From Solea solea (lineage: Eukaryota > Chordata > Actinopteri > Pleuronectiformes > Soleidae), in assembly GCF_958295425.1 (NCBI RefSeq), contig NC_081154.1:7344666-7408665 (forward strand): 64,000 nucleotides of DNA. Reading direction: 5' to 3'. The notes under the pieces were generated by a model, which searched no databases, had not been told where the DNA came from, and was given only the letters and a program-made list of their open reading frames with translations. This document shows, one piece after another, positions 45,875 to 59,564 of the stretch (the first letter of the stretch is position 1; every line of letters begins with the position of its first letter). Both the position numbers and the translations under genes were made by a program.

Positions 45875-48800
45875 ATTGTAGAGCTGCATCCACACAGATG
45901 ATTGATTCACTCAGCCCCTCCTCTCTCTGCTCCTTGTCCCTCACACTCACACTGTGTAGTCGGCCAGTCTGCGCACAGAAATGATAGACATTTTTAGTGG
46001 GAGGGTGAGATCTGATAACTGGTGTCACTGAAGACAAATGTGGAGACACAATGTCCAGTGAGAGCTGACTGGAGCTGGATCACCTGTGAGATATGTTTCT
46101 ACCAGGTGTGAAGCCACAGAACCTGAGGGAGAACGTAGACAAAAACAAAACAAAGTTTTTATGGCCTAAACTTGTCAATATGGTGATAAAAAAAAAATGA
46201 CGCTGTCTGTATTTTTATTTATCACTGTTATTCTATTGGAGTTTTCCCAAAAAAATGGCCAATTACACTGCAGAGAATATAATTCACCCATTTATCATAG
46301 TCACTATTACACAAAAAAACACTTTAAAAATTTTTTTAAATCACCACGTATCGCAGTTATGGTATTTGTCCCAATATTTCGTAAATTTCAAAATAAAAGT
46401 GTATTTGTTTGATGTGGAATGAGAAAATAGTTTCAAGAAAATTGTATTTGTCATGCAAGTATAAAATAACTGACACAAATAATGTAATATTAAGTGAAAG
46501 GGCCACATAGAATTGATTGGGGGGCCACGATTTTGAGACCTCTGGTTTAAACAGAAGCAGCTTTGCTGGCCAAGTATAGATGCACATAAAAGGAATTTGA
46601 CGCTGATGTTTCCATTTCTCTGTAGAGTTGTGGAACATTGTGAAAAACATTTTTTAAATTGAAAACATCTTGCTCTTTTTTTTTGAATGACATTTAATGA
46701 AAGAGCAATACATCAATAGTGATGCTTCATACTTAGACAGGATGGATGGGCTCTAAACCTGTGGAGAATAAATGAATCAGATATGGTGATGATACTCGTG
46801 TTAAGTACAAACGTAAAATCACTTTAGACAGAGACACTCTGCTGGTTTCTCTGTCTGTGTTCGTGTGTTCACACTAACCAGCTCCAGATCCATACTTCAC
46901 TCACAAAGACAACACTGATACTCATCTCCTCGCCTTAAAGAGAAAGCAAATGTATTGATTTGACTTTATTTGAAACCTGTTGTGCTGGTCATTGTTCTCC
47001 GAGAATATTCTTACATTTCACATAATACAAAGTACTTATACTTCTGATATGTGAACTGGAGATAAAGTGAGCTAAGGAAATGTAACGGTTTTACCTGGGT
47101 GGTCCCGAAACACGCACGCACACACACATTCCATCATCCCTACACAATCAATAAGTTGAGAGAGGTAAAGGAAAATAGGAGTGAAATCTGGAATCCATAG
47201 AAGAAGGAGAGCAGAGCAGAGGGCTGATGACCCTGGCAGATGAGCAGACAGGGTGAAACCGAGTTCATACTGATCAGTTCAGTTTCAGGACACTGAACCT
47301 TTATAGACCTCCAGAGGAACAGTCCGTTGTTACTGCGGGGACAGAGATAATATTCTCTCTGCATATTTGGGATAACAAACAGCGGACATGTTGTTGTTTT
47401 AGGTGTTTTAGTGCAGTCGAAATGGTTGATCTGGGTGTTAAAATACACACTGGTGGAGAGATCGGCTGATGATCAGGGTGGTGCAAAAATTCTTCAGTAT
47501 ACATGAAACAAATGTAGGGTTTTTTGTGTGTGTGTGTGTGTTTTGAATGACCACATTTTTGGTCCACAACAGTGATAGAAGCATCAAAAAGTAAACAGAT
47601 TTTATGACATTTTGAAACTGAGGAGTCCTGGCTGACCCATCTGTCCCATCTTTGATTGCTTTCTCTCATATTTGTAACATGTTATACTTTACATATGTGG
47701 CTGAATAAACACCAGACTAGGTAGCTGTTGCTTTGGCCGATTTCTTACAAGTTGTTTCTCTCTCTGGTGCCGTTCTGACGTACACCCAGCATCTCTCCAC
47801 TCCACACAGACTTCTTAGCATTGTACTGTTGTCCCCGGCCCTTGTTTATTACTTTGCTACTTGCAATTATTGGATCCACAAATGCTGGAACTGTTGTACT
47901 TATTGTTAATCACTGTGGCTCGGAGTTTCACTTTAATGGCCAGATTGTAATACTAAATTGTCGCTGACACCTTTATGTCTGGCCATCCTATCCGCGCTGG
48001 TCCAGCCCTCGAACGATGTGAATGAACTTTTCTGAACTTTGCCTCCTCTCCTCGCTCTAAAGAACCGTCTGCTTCCCTCCATTGTTCACTATCGCCCAGT
48101 GGAGACAAAACTTTACACGGCCAAGGCCATTTTTGTCTACATTTGCGACCATTGTAGTGAATTTACAACGCGCCGTTGAAAGAGGTTTGAAACTCGCTTG
48201 CTTTCAATTAGATCGTCCGGCGTGAACATGGTCCAGAGTAAATCACTGTAATAGCTGGTGAAGTGGTGGTATTGAAGGCAGCGTGTTTATACACTGAACC
48301 ACTTGTTGCCATGAACGGAACACAGGCGAGGTGAGGGCTGGAGTCTGGAGGGTGAAGGTCTGCCCGGATTTTCAGGATTTTATCTGTGGTCTGTATTGTG
48401 GAAATTATATTGTGTACATTGATCTACTGTTTGATACCAATATCGCATCTGTCTGTATATGGTTTTAGTAATGTCTTTGTTTAAGATTCTACTATTCAGT
48501 TAGCAATGAAAACTGAATGCTGGGAAACACCATTATTATGTTACATCACAAATCACTAGCTATTACATCACAAATAGGCAGTGATTTTTGTTGTTGTTGA
48601 TGCTATTATTCGGCCTTTAAATATTGTGTTTTTTCATCTTTTTTTAGCAGAACTATCAGACCTGACTGAGGGAGCGTTTGTGTGTATACAGCAGAAGTGC
48701 AGGAGCAAGCGGGGGCAAAAAAAGGCCTTTATCCTGACAAACTGCTGAATCATTGGGATTATTGAGCAGCAGAATGTACCTCTAAAACCTTAAGTGAGTG

Positions 48801-49970
48801 TTAGTTTTTAGTTGTTTCAGTCATACTACAACCTGTTTGCAGCCTTCTAGCTTTACTAGCACAATATCACGGTTGTCTCCATCTGCCTTGAAATAAAACA
48901 ATGGACAATGATGACAATGAGTTTTCCATGAGGAGTGAATGTAGAGAGGACACCATGATTATTTGTATGGTAAATCACAGAGATAATTGAAAATGGTTGG
49001 AGCCTCTCCCTCAGGTCAGACCAAGGTCAGGTAGAAGAAAGAAATAATCTTATCAAATTAAAGCCATTGTTCTTAATTGTGCCCAGTGAGGATTCACTTT
49101 AATGTCAATAGGCAGCTATTTGGTTTGATGACGAGTTTCAACGAGAGCCAATTGGCTCGTCGTGTCTGCGGTGAAGGAGTCAAAAAGAAGTCAATGAGAA
49201 TGTTAATTCCTCAAACTGCGTTTGCACAGTGTCTGCTGACCCCGCTGCGCCCGCTGTGGAGCTAAGTGAGTGGTCAATAAGAGATGCTAATGGTATCGTT
49301 AGCATGGTTGTTAGTGCCTCACTGTGATTATTCATAATTTGAGACACTGTTGACAAGTTCAGCGGGGTCAGGTAGAGTTGAGCTCACGTCCTTATCACAG
49401 TAGCTCCGATCAACGTTTACCCTCCTCTACTGTTTTGGTCAAATGCCTACAGTGTTGAAGTGGATCATTTACAAAGACAGCGCTATATCACTCAGCTGCT
49501 GAACACAAATAAAAGAGACAGAGGGTTTGGAGGAGAAAAAAAGAAGAGACAAATCCACTGATGAAAGAATCCTTAGACTTTGTGATTCTGTCACCCTAGA
49601 CGTTTGAATCTGGCTTTCTCTGACCTTTCTATGTGTTTGGAATTTACATCAATCATTATCAAACATGATTGAGTTTGTTGTCGCCCTTAACGCAGGTAAC
49701 AGCTTCACTCCGGAGTCTCCAAGTCACGTCTCATTTACATTCAGTCAGAGACAAGGCCATTAAGAGACACCTAAAGGTGAAAGTCAAGCTCGTGTTTACA
49801 TACTGCTGCTTCAAATTCACACACACACATACTTAAGTACACACCTATTTAACATATGTAATGAAATTGCAGGAGCATTTAGTGAAGTCATTGGGTCAAA
49901 CTATGTCTTCATATGCACATCATAAAGCAGCAATGTCTCCTGTTTTATGTTAAAGAAGTAGCTTAATATT
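45875..49970. other. Intergenic region downstream of CYP26A1, first part
   Basis: No gene recognised. It contains a piece near 46490-46560 resembling a fish/vertebrate hAT-type repeat end (GGGCCACATAGAATTG ... GGGGGGCCACGATTTTGAGA). The rest is AT-rich unannotated sequence. Regulatory elements of CYP26A1 may exist here but cannot be identified by eye. Confidence 0.5.
46490..46560. repeat. Possible hAT-like transposon end
   Basis: GGGCCACATAGAATTGATTG and GGGGGGCCACGATTTTGAGA, then ACCTCTGGTTTAAA, resemble the end of vertebrate hAT-type elements that read 'gggccgcatt...gacacccctg'. The similarity is recalled, not aligned. Confidence 0.3.
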
Positions 49971-49974
49971 TAAG

Positions 49975-50040
49975 GGCACATGATTGGCTTAGTGGTTAGC
50001 ACTCTTGCCTTTGCAACAAGAAGCCCCAGGTTCAGGAGAG
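49975..50040 (+). repeat. tRNA-derived SINE-like head fragment
   Basis: GGCTTAGTGGTTAGCACTCT resembles a pol III A box, and CCCCAGGTTCAGGAGAG a weak B box. A tRNA-like head of this sort is common in fish repeats. It abuts the composite repeat that follows. No cloverleaf folds well, so I do not call a tRNA. Confidence 0.4.
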
Positions 50041-50520
50041 TAATTTTGTTATTTAAATTTCGAGCAACTGTTACTCCACTACATTTCCTCTCACTATCTT
50101 TGTTACTCGTTACAAGCAAATAAAGGTTTTCTAGTCTTGATGAGCTGCTTTACACTTTTGCCATTCACACGCTTCAACATGGGGTTAAGTGTCTTGCTCA
50201 AGGACATATCTAAACTAGCAGAGCCGGAAATTTAACTCACAACCTTCTAGTTGAAAGACAACTCTCCCTACAACTGATCCACCATGGCTCAATCCTTACT
50301 CTTTTTTTAGTACTTTTACTACTAACACTTAAGTACATTTTATATCAGAAAATTACTTTTGAAACTTAAGTACAGTAAATGTCATATACTTCAAGATTTT
50401 TACTGAAGTAATATTATTAAAAAAAAAGTGACTTCAACTTCTACCAAAGTTATTTTCTGGTAAGGTACTTGTACTTTTACTCAAGTATCACTATAATGTA
50501 CTTTATACAAGACTGCAGCT
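50041..50520. repeat. Composite dispersed repeat, copy 1 (partner at 63073-63620)
   Basis: The outer part is built of AGTACTTTTACTCAAGTA-type motifs. It holds an inner segment (about 50130-50300) containing TTTTCTAGTCTTGATGAGCT, CAACATGGGGTTAAGTGTCT, TGCTCAAGGACA and CACCATGGCTCAATCC. The same inner and outer parts occur in the same order at 63073-63620. The inner part is a repeat type common in teleosts. No coding capacity. Confidence 0.65.
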
Positions 50521-51275
50521 ATGTCACTTATTTATTCAGAAACTATTCTTTTCTATTACTATTATTTTCAGGTAGAGAAAAATATGCATATTTCTCTTTT
50601 GTGTTGATTAAGCAGAGTTTGAGGTATTGGAGCCGGAGGTGCCATTATGATCCAATGCTTCCACAGTTAGCTGCTATAGATGATTTCACCGTTCACAGTT
50701 GAATGTAAAACATCTGAGCGCTCGAGGACAACCTCTGTCAACCTCTGTACTTGATATAAGCACGAGTGGGGACGAAGGAGGAAGGGGTAAGGAGAATACA
50801 ATATGACAGATTTTGAAAACAGTGAAAACAGAAAAGGGAACTGTTCAGATGCTTTTGTATTTTAAGAGTCCATCAGCCTGATATTTCTCCTAAATAAACC
50901 TGAGTCAAACTGGCAAGAAACCTTTGATATCCTGACTTTTATGGCAAGTTCATAGTTTCTGCACTATTGTTGAATATCTGTGAGCACACAGACAGTACCT
51001 GTCATCTGATCATGGAATGTCATAGAATGATGGATCCAGTGTTCATTATGTAACTTGAAGCAATTATCTGAAATCCTGTGTGATAAAGTGGAGGGTCATA
51101 CACAACATGAACATACTCTTATCACACAAGAACACAGTAACATTCTAGCAGCCAAAAGCCATAACGCAGTAAAACTTCTGAGAAATCGTGAGGTCAGGTG
51201 TCGTCACAGAATGACAGCAGTGACCGAGATAGCGAAAGGGCTTGTTTTCCAGGTACTGTTAAAGAGTGTTAAAGA
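50521..51275. other. Intergenic DNA without recognised features
   Basis: I see no gene or structured repeat between the composite repeat and the dispersed repeat at 51276. The open frame at 51055-51303 has no similarity that I recognise and runs into the repeat. Confidence 0.4.
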
Positions 51276-51512
51276 GGCAGCGTGGTGGTGCAGTGGTTAC
51301 TGAGGGCAGGTTCAAACCGCCTGTGAGGCCTTTGTCAAACAGCAGAGCAGCTAACTTTGCGTTTTTATGACATGTTCATCTATACATGTCAGGCCTCTGA
51401 TTGGCTGGTGACGTCTTTAACTCCCCGCCTCTCACCCAGTCGCAGCTAGAATTGGCTCACGACCCTCAAAGCGTCAGCAGCATAGCTAATGAATGAATGA
51501 ATGAATGAATAA
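51276..51512 (+). repeat. Fish-type dispersed repeat ending in (GAAT)n
   Basis: It starts GGCAGCGTGGTGGTGCAGTG and continues through CAGGTTCAAACCGCCTG. An internal deletion is then apparent, followed by GATTGGCTGGTGACGTC, CCCCGCCTCTCACCCAGTC and AATTGGCTC, and a (GAAT)n tail at about 51488-51510. This order matches the start and end of an abundant teleost repeat; the middle is missing. Confidence 0.6.
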
Positions 51513-54500
51513 AAGAAACCCAGAGGTCAGGTGTCATCGCAGTTATAAGAGCAGTAATCCAGATAACTGAACTTGTTTTCCTGGTACTTTTGAAGGAGCA
51601 GCAGTAAAAAAAAAATGTCTTATGCAATTTATTTTAGGGGTGGCGAAAAGAAATGATGTTTGTTGTTGTTGTTGTTGATTTGTTTAGCTGATTTTCTCCT
51701 CCAGAATCTTCTTCTGAAGTAACAGTTGCAGTTGGGAGTTTTCTGCAATTCCAGGTTTTGAAAAGAAATGTTTCACTTTTATTTGAAGCAACAAACAAAC
51801 AAAAACACTTTATTTTCTACTTGGCACTAAATGTAGTAGTTAACTGTAAAAAACTGTTGTACATTTAATTTAAAGGGATGTCTCAATGACTGACATGTGC
51901 ATTGACTTCAGAAATATGGTTTCAAGAAATAGTGCACATCACACAATTTTGGTTTAAGGGTCAAATGTGCAATATTTGTAGGATCATAACAAATCAGAAT
52001 CACAATATCAACTGAATCAGCATCCAAGTATCGTGATAAAATGTAATCATGACAAAAGCATATTGTCCCTGGCAGCCCTGGCACTCTGTTCTAAATCTAA
52101 ATCTAAATCTGTCTCCTGAGAAATGACTTGCACTGTTCCTGGTCACAAATTCTGAGGAAAACTAGTAAAGAGCAGCCAGATTGTCAAGTCCACTCAGTTC
52201 TCTTTTTAAAGCCCTGGGTGGGGTTGTAAAAAATTGGCATAAGTCTCTAAATTCAGGATTTAAACCACTACTGCAGCTACTTTACTAATTTCGATTGCAC
52301 CAGACCAACTTGTGCTTACTAGTTGTATAAAGTGACGTCAACAAGCTGGCTACACAATCAGCACGCAAAGCAGAATGTGAAGAATGGCTGCAGATGTCCA
52401 GTGAGATGCTGGCATGAAACCACTGCTCTGCACACAGCGCAGTATAGTGTCCACCACCACACTCTGTATGGACCCTGTATCTAAACATCTCAGTGAAATA
52501 CAGAGTTGAAGATGTGGAGGGAGAATCCTATTCAGCTAGTCCATTTAGATTTGTTGGTCAGGTCAGAAAGAGAAGTGGAAATAAACATCTGTAACTGATC
52601 CTCTGCCATACTCCCATATCTAGTTCTAATCTAACTCTAGTTTCTTCTGCCACAGCCACAGCTTCTGCCACACCTGCCACTGTCTCAACTTGAAATTTGG
52701 ATTGGGTTCTTTAACATCATGAAGACAAGGAGCATCCTGTTGCCTCAGGCTACATACATACATTCATTTAAAAAAAAAACATAAATTCTGCTCCACACAG
52801 CGGTTGAGGTTACATGCGGACGTACACACTGAGTACACATGCGTGAAAACACTAGACTGACATGGACATTGGTTGTTTCTGCAGACTTGTATGCACATGT
52901 GTAAATGCACTGCGGGATGTGGTAACTTTGACCCGGCCGTTAACCTGCAGGCAACCATGGCTGAATTGGAGAAAGAATTCCAGACTAAACAGTCTCTAAC
53001 CATAAAAGATAAACTCACTTTTTAAAAGTCTTCAATATAACGGATTTTAAAGCCTTTATCATCTCACGACTGCCCTGAACATGAACTGAAAATACAGCTT
53101 TCTTCAAAAAGAGCACCAACAAATACAATTCCTTTGTCTTAAAGGTTGACAATAGGCGTCATGTGAACACACTCACCCTGATGTAATCTTAAAGAAAGGC
53201 CGAGGAAGGACCAGAGGACAGGATGGAGCAGGTGAGGAGGTCGCAAGGGTCATGTCACTGAACTTTTACAAGGGTTGACTACTTTCATGAGCACCAGGAG
53301 CAATCAAACATCTAAAAGACAATACAGAGGAAATAAAAGACACAAACACTTTTTTTCCCCCCCCAGAGCCATTAACGTCTCCTCAGTGTCATTTACATCC
53401 AAATGCCACACCTTGCTTCATAAGAACTGATGACCCGGCGCAGACTCTCTGATGTCTGCAGTCGGAGGACACACACACACACACACACACGGTCAGATTA
53501 TCTGATAGTGTGCTTCAGGTCCAAGCAGAGGTTAAAGGATGTAACAGGTCTTTGCCACATTTTGTACGACCCACGGTCCTTTGATGAGGGAGAAAGGAAG
53601 AAAGCGACCATTAACTAGTCTTACAGCAGACCCCAATATAGCTGTTTTATCAACCTGCCAGGAAAGACACAACCTTGCTGTCACACACTAATGTGTCCTG
53701 GTCCACACTGGAACAATCCAGCTGACTTGATTGTGTAGAATAATTCCACATGCTCAGTGTTAACTGTGTATACTTATTTGATAGTGTTTCTGTATACAGT
53801 ATGTGTTTCTAAGCAATCATGATGGTGATAGACGTACACAAATGCATTCAGGTGGTTCCATTCATACTAAACTGAGGGTTCATGAAGCTCTGGCGTTCCA
53901 TGACACTTAATCCCAGTAAAAGTACTTTAATCCCTCTGCAAAATCCACTCTGAACTAAATCAAACCGTCATCACACATCGCACATGATTGTATCTGTCAT
54001 TGTTGTTCTATTGGTTAAGTATTTTGTCAATAATTTTGTGAGATATCAAATGCTAGGTGTGGCAGTTACGGGACATTCTTTAAGTCATTATAATTTGAAA
54101 AAATGCAATAAAAACACGTTGAATGACTTAAAAAAAGTCAAAGTAACAGGTGAAAACGTTGGGTATAAAAGCAGCATTTACTAAGACTTTTACGATTGCA
54201 AACATTGGGTTTTTTAACTTGGAAGTATTCTTTTAAACAAGTTCAATTGAATGGAAACCACATGTTAAAATGCCTAAATGAGTGATTTGGAATATGAACA
54301 ATGCTAAACAACTGAATTGGATTATATATATATATAGCCTCCGTTCATTCAGTTTTATGCCAAATTCCTCTGGAACACAAATACACTGCAAATGGACACA
54401 GAACTTTGCAGAAACGCAGCATTAAAGGAGCTATTTCACCAGGTTTTTAACAAAAGTCACATTATTTTGATCACCAAGTAAAATACAAATACTTACAAGA

Positions 54501-55789
54501 ACTTACAGTATTTTATTTCATTAAACTAAATCATGTGGCATGATCAGAATAATCTCTGTCTGTCCACCACAGTCTTCAATGAACCTTATCTGTGGCAGTG
54601 CAGAGACTGAGGGCGACAAGGAGAAAGTCTGATCACAACAAAGTAGTTACTGTGGTGATGGGAAGTGCGAGGGAGATCACACACATAATGAAACAAAGGA
54701 AAGAAAATAGAGGAGAAGACAGGGAGGCAAAGACAGAGTAGGCGTGAAAGAATGCCCAGGTCTGGAATGCATTCAGAGGTTACCATCCAAGCACTTTCCA
54801 CAAAGACCAGCACTTAGCTTCATGTACAGAGGTTGTACGTAAGAGCAACCTGGCGACAGACGGGCTGCGATAAGGTTGAAAGCAAGTCTGGTGTAAGTTT
54901 ACAGTTCAACCAAGGTGCAACAGTTAAATGAATAAACAGGTACAAAGTGAGGACACTGCTATTTAAATGGTTTTACCTGGAAATCCAATGTATACACGTT
55001 GTAATTCACATTTATTATGATTTTGATGGGACATTTACTGAGAATTCTTTATCTATTAGGTTGCTAATTGCAAGCAAACATCGTCTTTGAAAGCACGTCT
55101 CTATAATGGTTCCTGTTCAGTCACGGTCATAAAGACGTAGCAGTAAAAAGCTGGTGTCATGATGTGTCATTAAAATTCTTTTGGAAAAATACTGTTGTGG
55201 CCATTTTCTATGAACATGATTTATGTAAATTCTAATTTTGTCATGTGAGAGCCATTTTGTAAATTCATATTCTGTGATGCAAATGTGGTCAGAAGCCACT
55301 GAACACCTTGGAGCAACACAGTCTTTTGACCTGTACCATAAAAGCTTTTCATAGAAAGGTTGAGATTGTAAGTTCCATACTTTTGTATAATTTTTTTCAA
55401 TTAAAAATACATTTGCATTCAGGACTTTTGCTTTCTGACGTTCATGTGTTGAGTGCAAAAACTTTGAGGTCCTAGTGAGTCAGCTTAGCTGCACTCACAA
55501 ATATGATGGACACCAGAAATGCTTTTCTCTTGATTTGTTGGCATATACTGTAGAGCAAATACAAATTATGCCATAAATGTGTTATTTTTCTTTATATAAA
55601 AACCCATTTCATTGGCCACTGAAAACAACAACATAGTAAAAGCAAAGCTTAAAGGGGACCAATATAAAACACAGATGGTGTCATTTTTTCTATTGTCATT
55701 ACTGTATCACATTACATGTAAACTATGTAAAAGTATAAAAACGCTTTGTTGTCGTCAAGGTTATATTAGTGTGGGATTTTTCATTAGTT
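51513..55789. other. Intergenic region, second part
   Basis: No gene recognised. Small simple repeats are present: GTT triplets near 51660, CTAAAT near 52091, CA at 53470-53491 and TA at about 54324-54336. Several short open frames show no recognised similarity or splice context. Confidence 0.5.
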
Positions 55790-56120
55790 TTAGTTATTAT
55801 TTCGTTTTGACTTTTTGTTTTTAAACTTTGCACTTTTTTGTAAATGCTTAGTTTCAGTTTAGTTTTTTTTATTAGTTTTAGTGTTTTTGTAAAAATTGAA
55901 AAAAAAGGTGATGATCAGTATTGTGTCTCAAAAACAACATTTCAAAGTAGCAGAGAAACAATAAATGCACTTCATACATACATTCATGTATGAAATTCAT
56001 TTACAAAGATGAAAACTAAGCATATTTTCGCTACAATTTTAGTTTTATAAACACACAATTCAGTTTCAGTTAGTTTAGGTTATTTTGTTAGTTAGTTAGT
56101 CTGAAAAAAAAAAAAAAAAA
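55790..56120. repeat. AT-rich dispersed repeat, copy 2 (partner at about 11640-11890)
   Basis: It shares TTTTGACTTTTTGTTTTTAAA, TTTTTTGTAAATGCTTAG and TTTAGTTT blocks with copy 1 in the same order. It ends in GTTAGTTAGTTAG and a poly(A) run of about 20 (56104-56122). The A-tail suggests retroposition, but no target duplication was confirmed. Confidence 0.5.
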
Positions 56121-57654
56121 AAGCTAAGTTACTTCCTTGGCAGCTCAGTTAACACTTACGTTCACTCTCACTTTCGTCTTTGGTGCTATACAAGAAAACC
56201 CTGCTCTGACTATTTCTTTTTTTTTTTATCATTGTTGACACAAACAGCTACAGAGAAGAGAATCTGCTTCCTGTTTGCAGCAGCAGAAGTGAGGTCAAAG
56301 GTTGTGTCTGCTCACACCCTCACTGTTTAAACACCGACCAACAGCGTCAGCGGCGCGGATCAATTCAAAAGTGGGAAAGGAAGCTAAACCTGACCGCGGG
56401 CGGTCATTCGAGACGCTCTCTGATGTCAGGTGTGAACTGGATCTACACAGAATCTGGATACACCTGGATCAAAATAACAAGAAGGACTTGTTTAGCATGT
56501 GGCCATGTCCTACACACACTCGCTCACATATACATGCGAAGCCACCCACCCACATCCACAAATGTGCATTTTGTGCAAACACATTCATCATCCAGTTTCA
56601 CTTTACGTCGGCTCTGTCTATTCCCATGATCCATCATAGTCTGAATGTTTATTTAGCAATCAGCCATCTTTCATTGTCACCTTCAAAGGACTATCTCATC
56701 CTCTGTGTAGAGTGATATGGCTGAGGAAGAGGATAAAAGCGAGGGATGGAGGAAGAGCTTTGACGTGGAGCCTGTGCTTATTGATCACAAACTGATGAGA
56801 AAAAGGTTTATGAGAACTCACGTGTCACGGCGAGGCTGGGCCACACCTGGCAGAGGATCTTTCAGACAGATTTTTGCCATGAAGTTGCTGGAATGGAATG
56901 AAATAAAGCAAAGTCTTTCCAACTAGTCCAACAGTCGGCTGACAGCAAAGAGCGACGACCGGCCGCGACGTTGCCTCTCAGTTGACACAGGTTGGGGAAA
57001 ACCTGTTGCACTCACTCACCCTGCAGCCGAGAAAATGACTTTCCTTACCAGCAGATGGAAGCAGTCTGAAGTAGTTACTGACAGAGGAGAAACCGGAAGA
57101 TGGAGTCAGTAGCGTTTATTTATCATGTCCCACAATCATACAGAAGGCCTTACACTTCCAATGAAAAATACATTGAATGACCACCAGGGTGCGACTCCAT
57201 TTGGTAAAAACAACTGAATGGATGCAAATGGGAAAATGTGCGTATTTGTGTTGAGTTAATCTTAGTCTCAATCTCTAGTTTCAGAGCTTCTTCAAAAGAG
57301 CATGATGTACATTTAGTCAATTATTTCCCCATTTAAAGTCAAATAAACAATAAAGCGCTGCACACAGCACAAGGTGAAAGGCGGGGTCAGGTCACCTGTC
57401 CATCATGGGGCCAACATAAAGAGACACTCATACATATGGTCAATGTGGAGCATCCATGCATATTTTTGGACTGTGGGAAGCTGGAGTATCTGTAGATTAT
57501 ATATTATAAAGATAATAAAAAAATATTATGCACAAGTTTTCCATTTACACATGTGCATTACAACTAACAAGAATCTATCTGGAACTGAAAAATAAAGTAT
57601 TTCACATTATGATTAGAGATTCTAATCATAATTTCACAACTTCATCCTGTGGGA

Positions 57655-57718
57655 CGCATTGGAGGCTCCGGTGGGCTGATTCTGGCCCACGGGCCGTATG
57701 TCTAACACGCCTGGTATA
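57655..57718. repeat. Possible hAT-like repeat end
   Basis: CTGGCCCACGGGCCGTATGT followed by CTAACACGCCTGG resembles the 'ggcccgcgggccgcatgtttgacaccc' end typical of vertebrate hAT elements. Only this end is seen. Confidence 0.4.
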
Positions 57719-58055
57719 GAGTCACGTGCCTGCACTGTTGTATCGCAACGTGCTGAATCAGGACAGGACTCTGGTCAGTGTTAACAAGGGCTGAATGTGC
57801 CGCGCACACGTTGGCAGACGAGCGTTTATTATGGCAGGTCATCGACATCTTCACAGAGATTGAGGAAGAGACGCTTTGAGGGGAAAGGAGGGGCAGCAAA
57901 ACCCAAAACCAAAAAAAAAAAAAGGTGTTTTTTTAATAACATACATCAAAAATAACAATACTGTTATCATAGAGCATTATTTCCACATGCGTGAAAAGCT
58001 GGCACTTGTGCTGAGAGGCTTTTGCTGACACCAGTAAAAGGTAGAGGCTGTGACA

Positions 58056-58112
58056 CTCCTCCCCCCTCCCTCCCTCCCTCCATCCCTCCCTCTCTTCCTC
58101 CCTCCCTCCATC
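58056..58112. repeat. CCCT/CCTC-rich polypyrimidine tract
   Basis: Tandem CCCTCCCT-type units, purine-rich on the other strand. Such mirror-like tracts can form triplex DNA in vitro. Confidence 0.85.
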
Positions 58113-58174
58113 TCATACTGTTATCTGGCCTGCACATGAACCCTGCTCACCTCGTAACCCCAAAGTAGCAGCAT

Positions 58175-59564
58175 GCCTGGCTGCTGTGTGTGTGTGTGTG
58201 TGTTTCTCTTGTCTATCACATACAAACAGATCAGACGCAAACTTTTGGGCACAAATAAGTTCAAACAACAGAAGAGTCTGGAGGCAGGGGGATGAAATGA
58301 AGAGAGGGGAAGAGGTCTCTCTTTTAAAACAATTCAGAGGAATTTGAAGAGTGAGAGGAAAAAGAAGGGGAAGGTTCAGAGGTTCAGAGGAAACCAAGGA
58401 ACAGCTGAAAAAAGAGAGAAATGGCTCTTTTTCCCCCCCAACACATACTTGCAGGAAATATGCAGCGATAAAAAAAATAAAACAAATAAACTCAGTCTCA
58501 GATTGAAGTTTTTTTTTCCCATCTCAAAGTCATTTAATTTAGATGTTGTTTTTTTGGTGGAAAAGTGGAAAAAGTACACACCTAATATCCAGGGGTCAGC
58601 TGATGAAAGTGGACCAGAGCATTCCAGGAATAATAGAATCAGAGGAACAAACGTTTGTAGTTGTAACCATAACCTAGACGCTGGAAGGGATGGACCATTG
58701 GAAGATAAGGGCAGGTGACGCTACCTTGAGGGTGTAAGTGAAGCAGAAGGAGACTGTTTTCACCATAATGTAATAACAAATTCACAAATCATATTTTCCT
58801 GCTTTCATTAGATACCCAAATTGAGATTACAACCATGATATACAAAGACAGATTTAGTTTTTAGATAAGAAAACCCTTAACTTAAGTCAGGGTGAGGCAC
58901 AAGAAACAACTTTATGTTTGTCTGTAAACTTGAGATGACCTGTTTCTGTTTCCGACTGACAGTCATAAAGTTAGAGACAGGAGGTGAACTGTGGTCTCCA
59001 TCCTTTTCCCCACCGTCACCTCTATGTGTGAACTGCGTTGCATCATCATCTCTGTTTTTCCATTTCTACTCAGAAAAATGTGGGTCTATCTGCCATCGTT
59101 TGGCCCAATACGTTTATATAGCAACCTTTTATATTGTCTGAGTTTCTACCTAACTTTAAATCTCTGTTTTATAAAGAACACGTCTCTAATTACGAGGTCT
59201 GTGGTGTTCATCACGGCACCTCTGCTGTCTCCTCCTGGCTCACCCTCTGCTCTTCAAAAGCCCCTCACATGTGTGAAGGGCGTAAAATCACTTCCTGGGT
59301 TTGGATTGCTTCTGACCCCGACATCTTGACGAGGGGTGGGGACTAAAGGCCGAGCCTCGCGCACAGGGCTAAAAGGTGACCGCTGTCTCATCGAGACAGA
59401 TACCGACAGATGAGAGGAGGAGGACAAGATGAAGGTTGTTGATAGTTCCAGCTGGGAAACCAGTCAGAGAGGAAGACTGAGAGTTCAGGCTAGGAAAGAG
59501 GAAAGAAAATTAATAATACATCTTAAAAACGTAGAGCATCTATAGTATGTAGTAAACAAATGAA
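58175..59564. other. Intergenic DNA without recognised gene
   Basis: After a short TG run (58186-58203) I see only AT-rich or mixed sequence. Open frames in this stretch (for example 58344-58718) lack recognisable similarity and plausible splice partners. Confidence 0.4.

Noticed and set aside
49985..50035. Possible tRNA gene
   Set aside because: A-box and B-box-like words are present but the acceptor and anticodon stems do not pair; kept only as a SINE-like fragment.
56717..56926. Open frame MAEEEDKSEGWRKSFDVEPV... of 69 residues
   Set aside because: Its composition looks protein-like, but I recognise no family, see no splice partner and cannot show coding bias. A tBLASTn against fish proteomes or RNA-seq would settle it.
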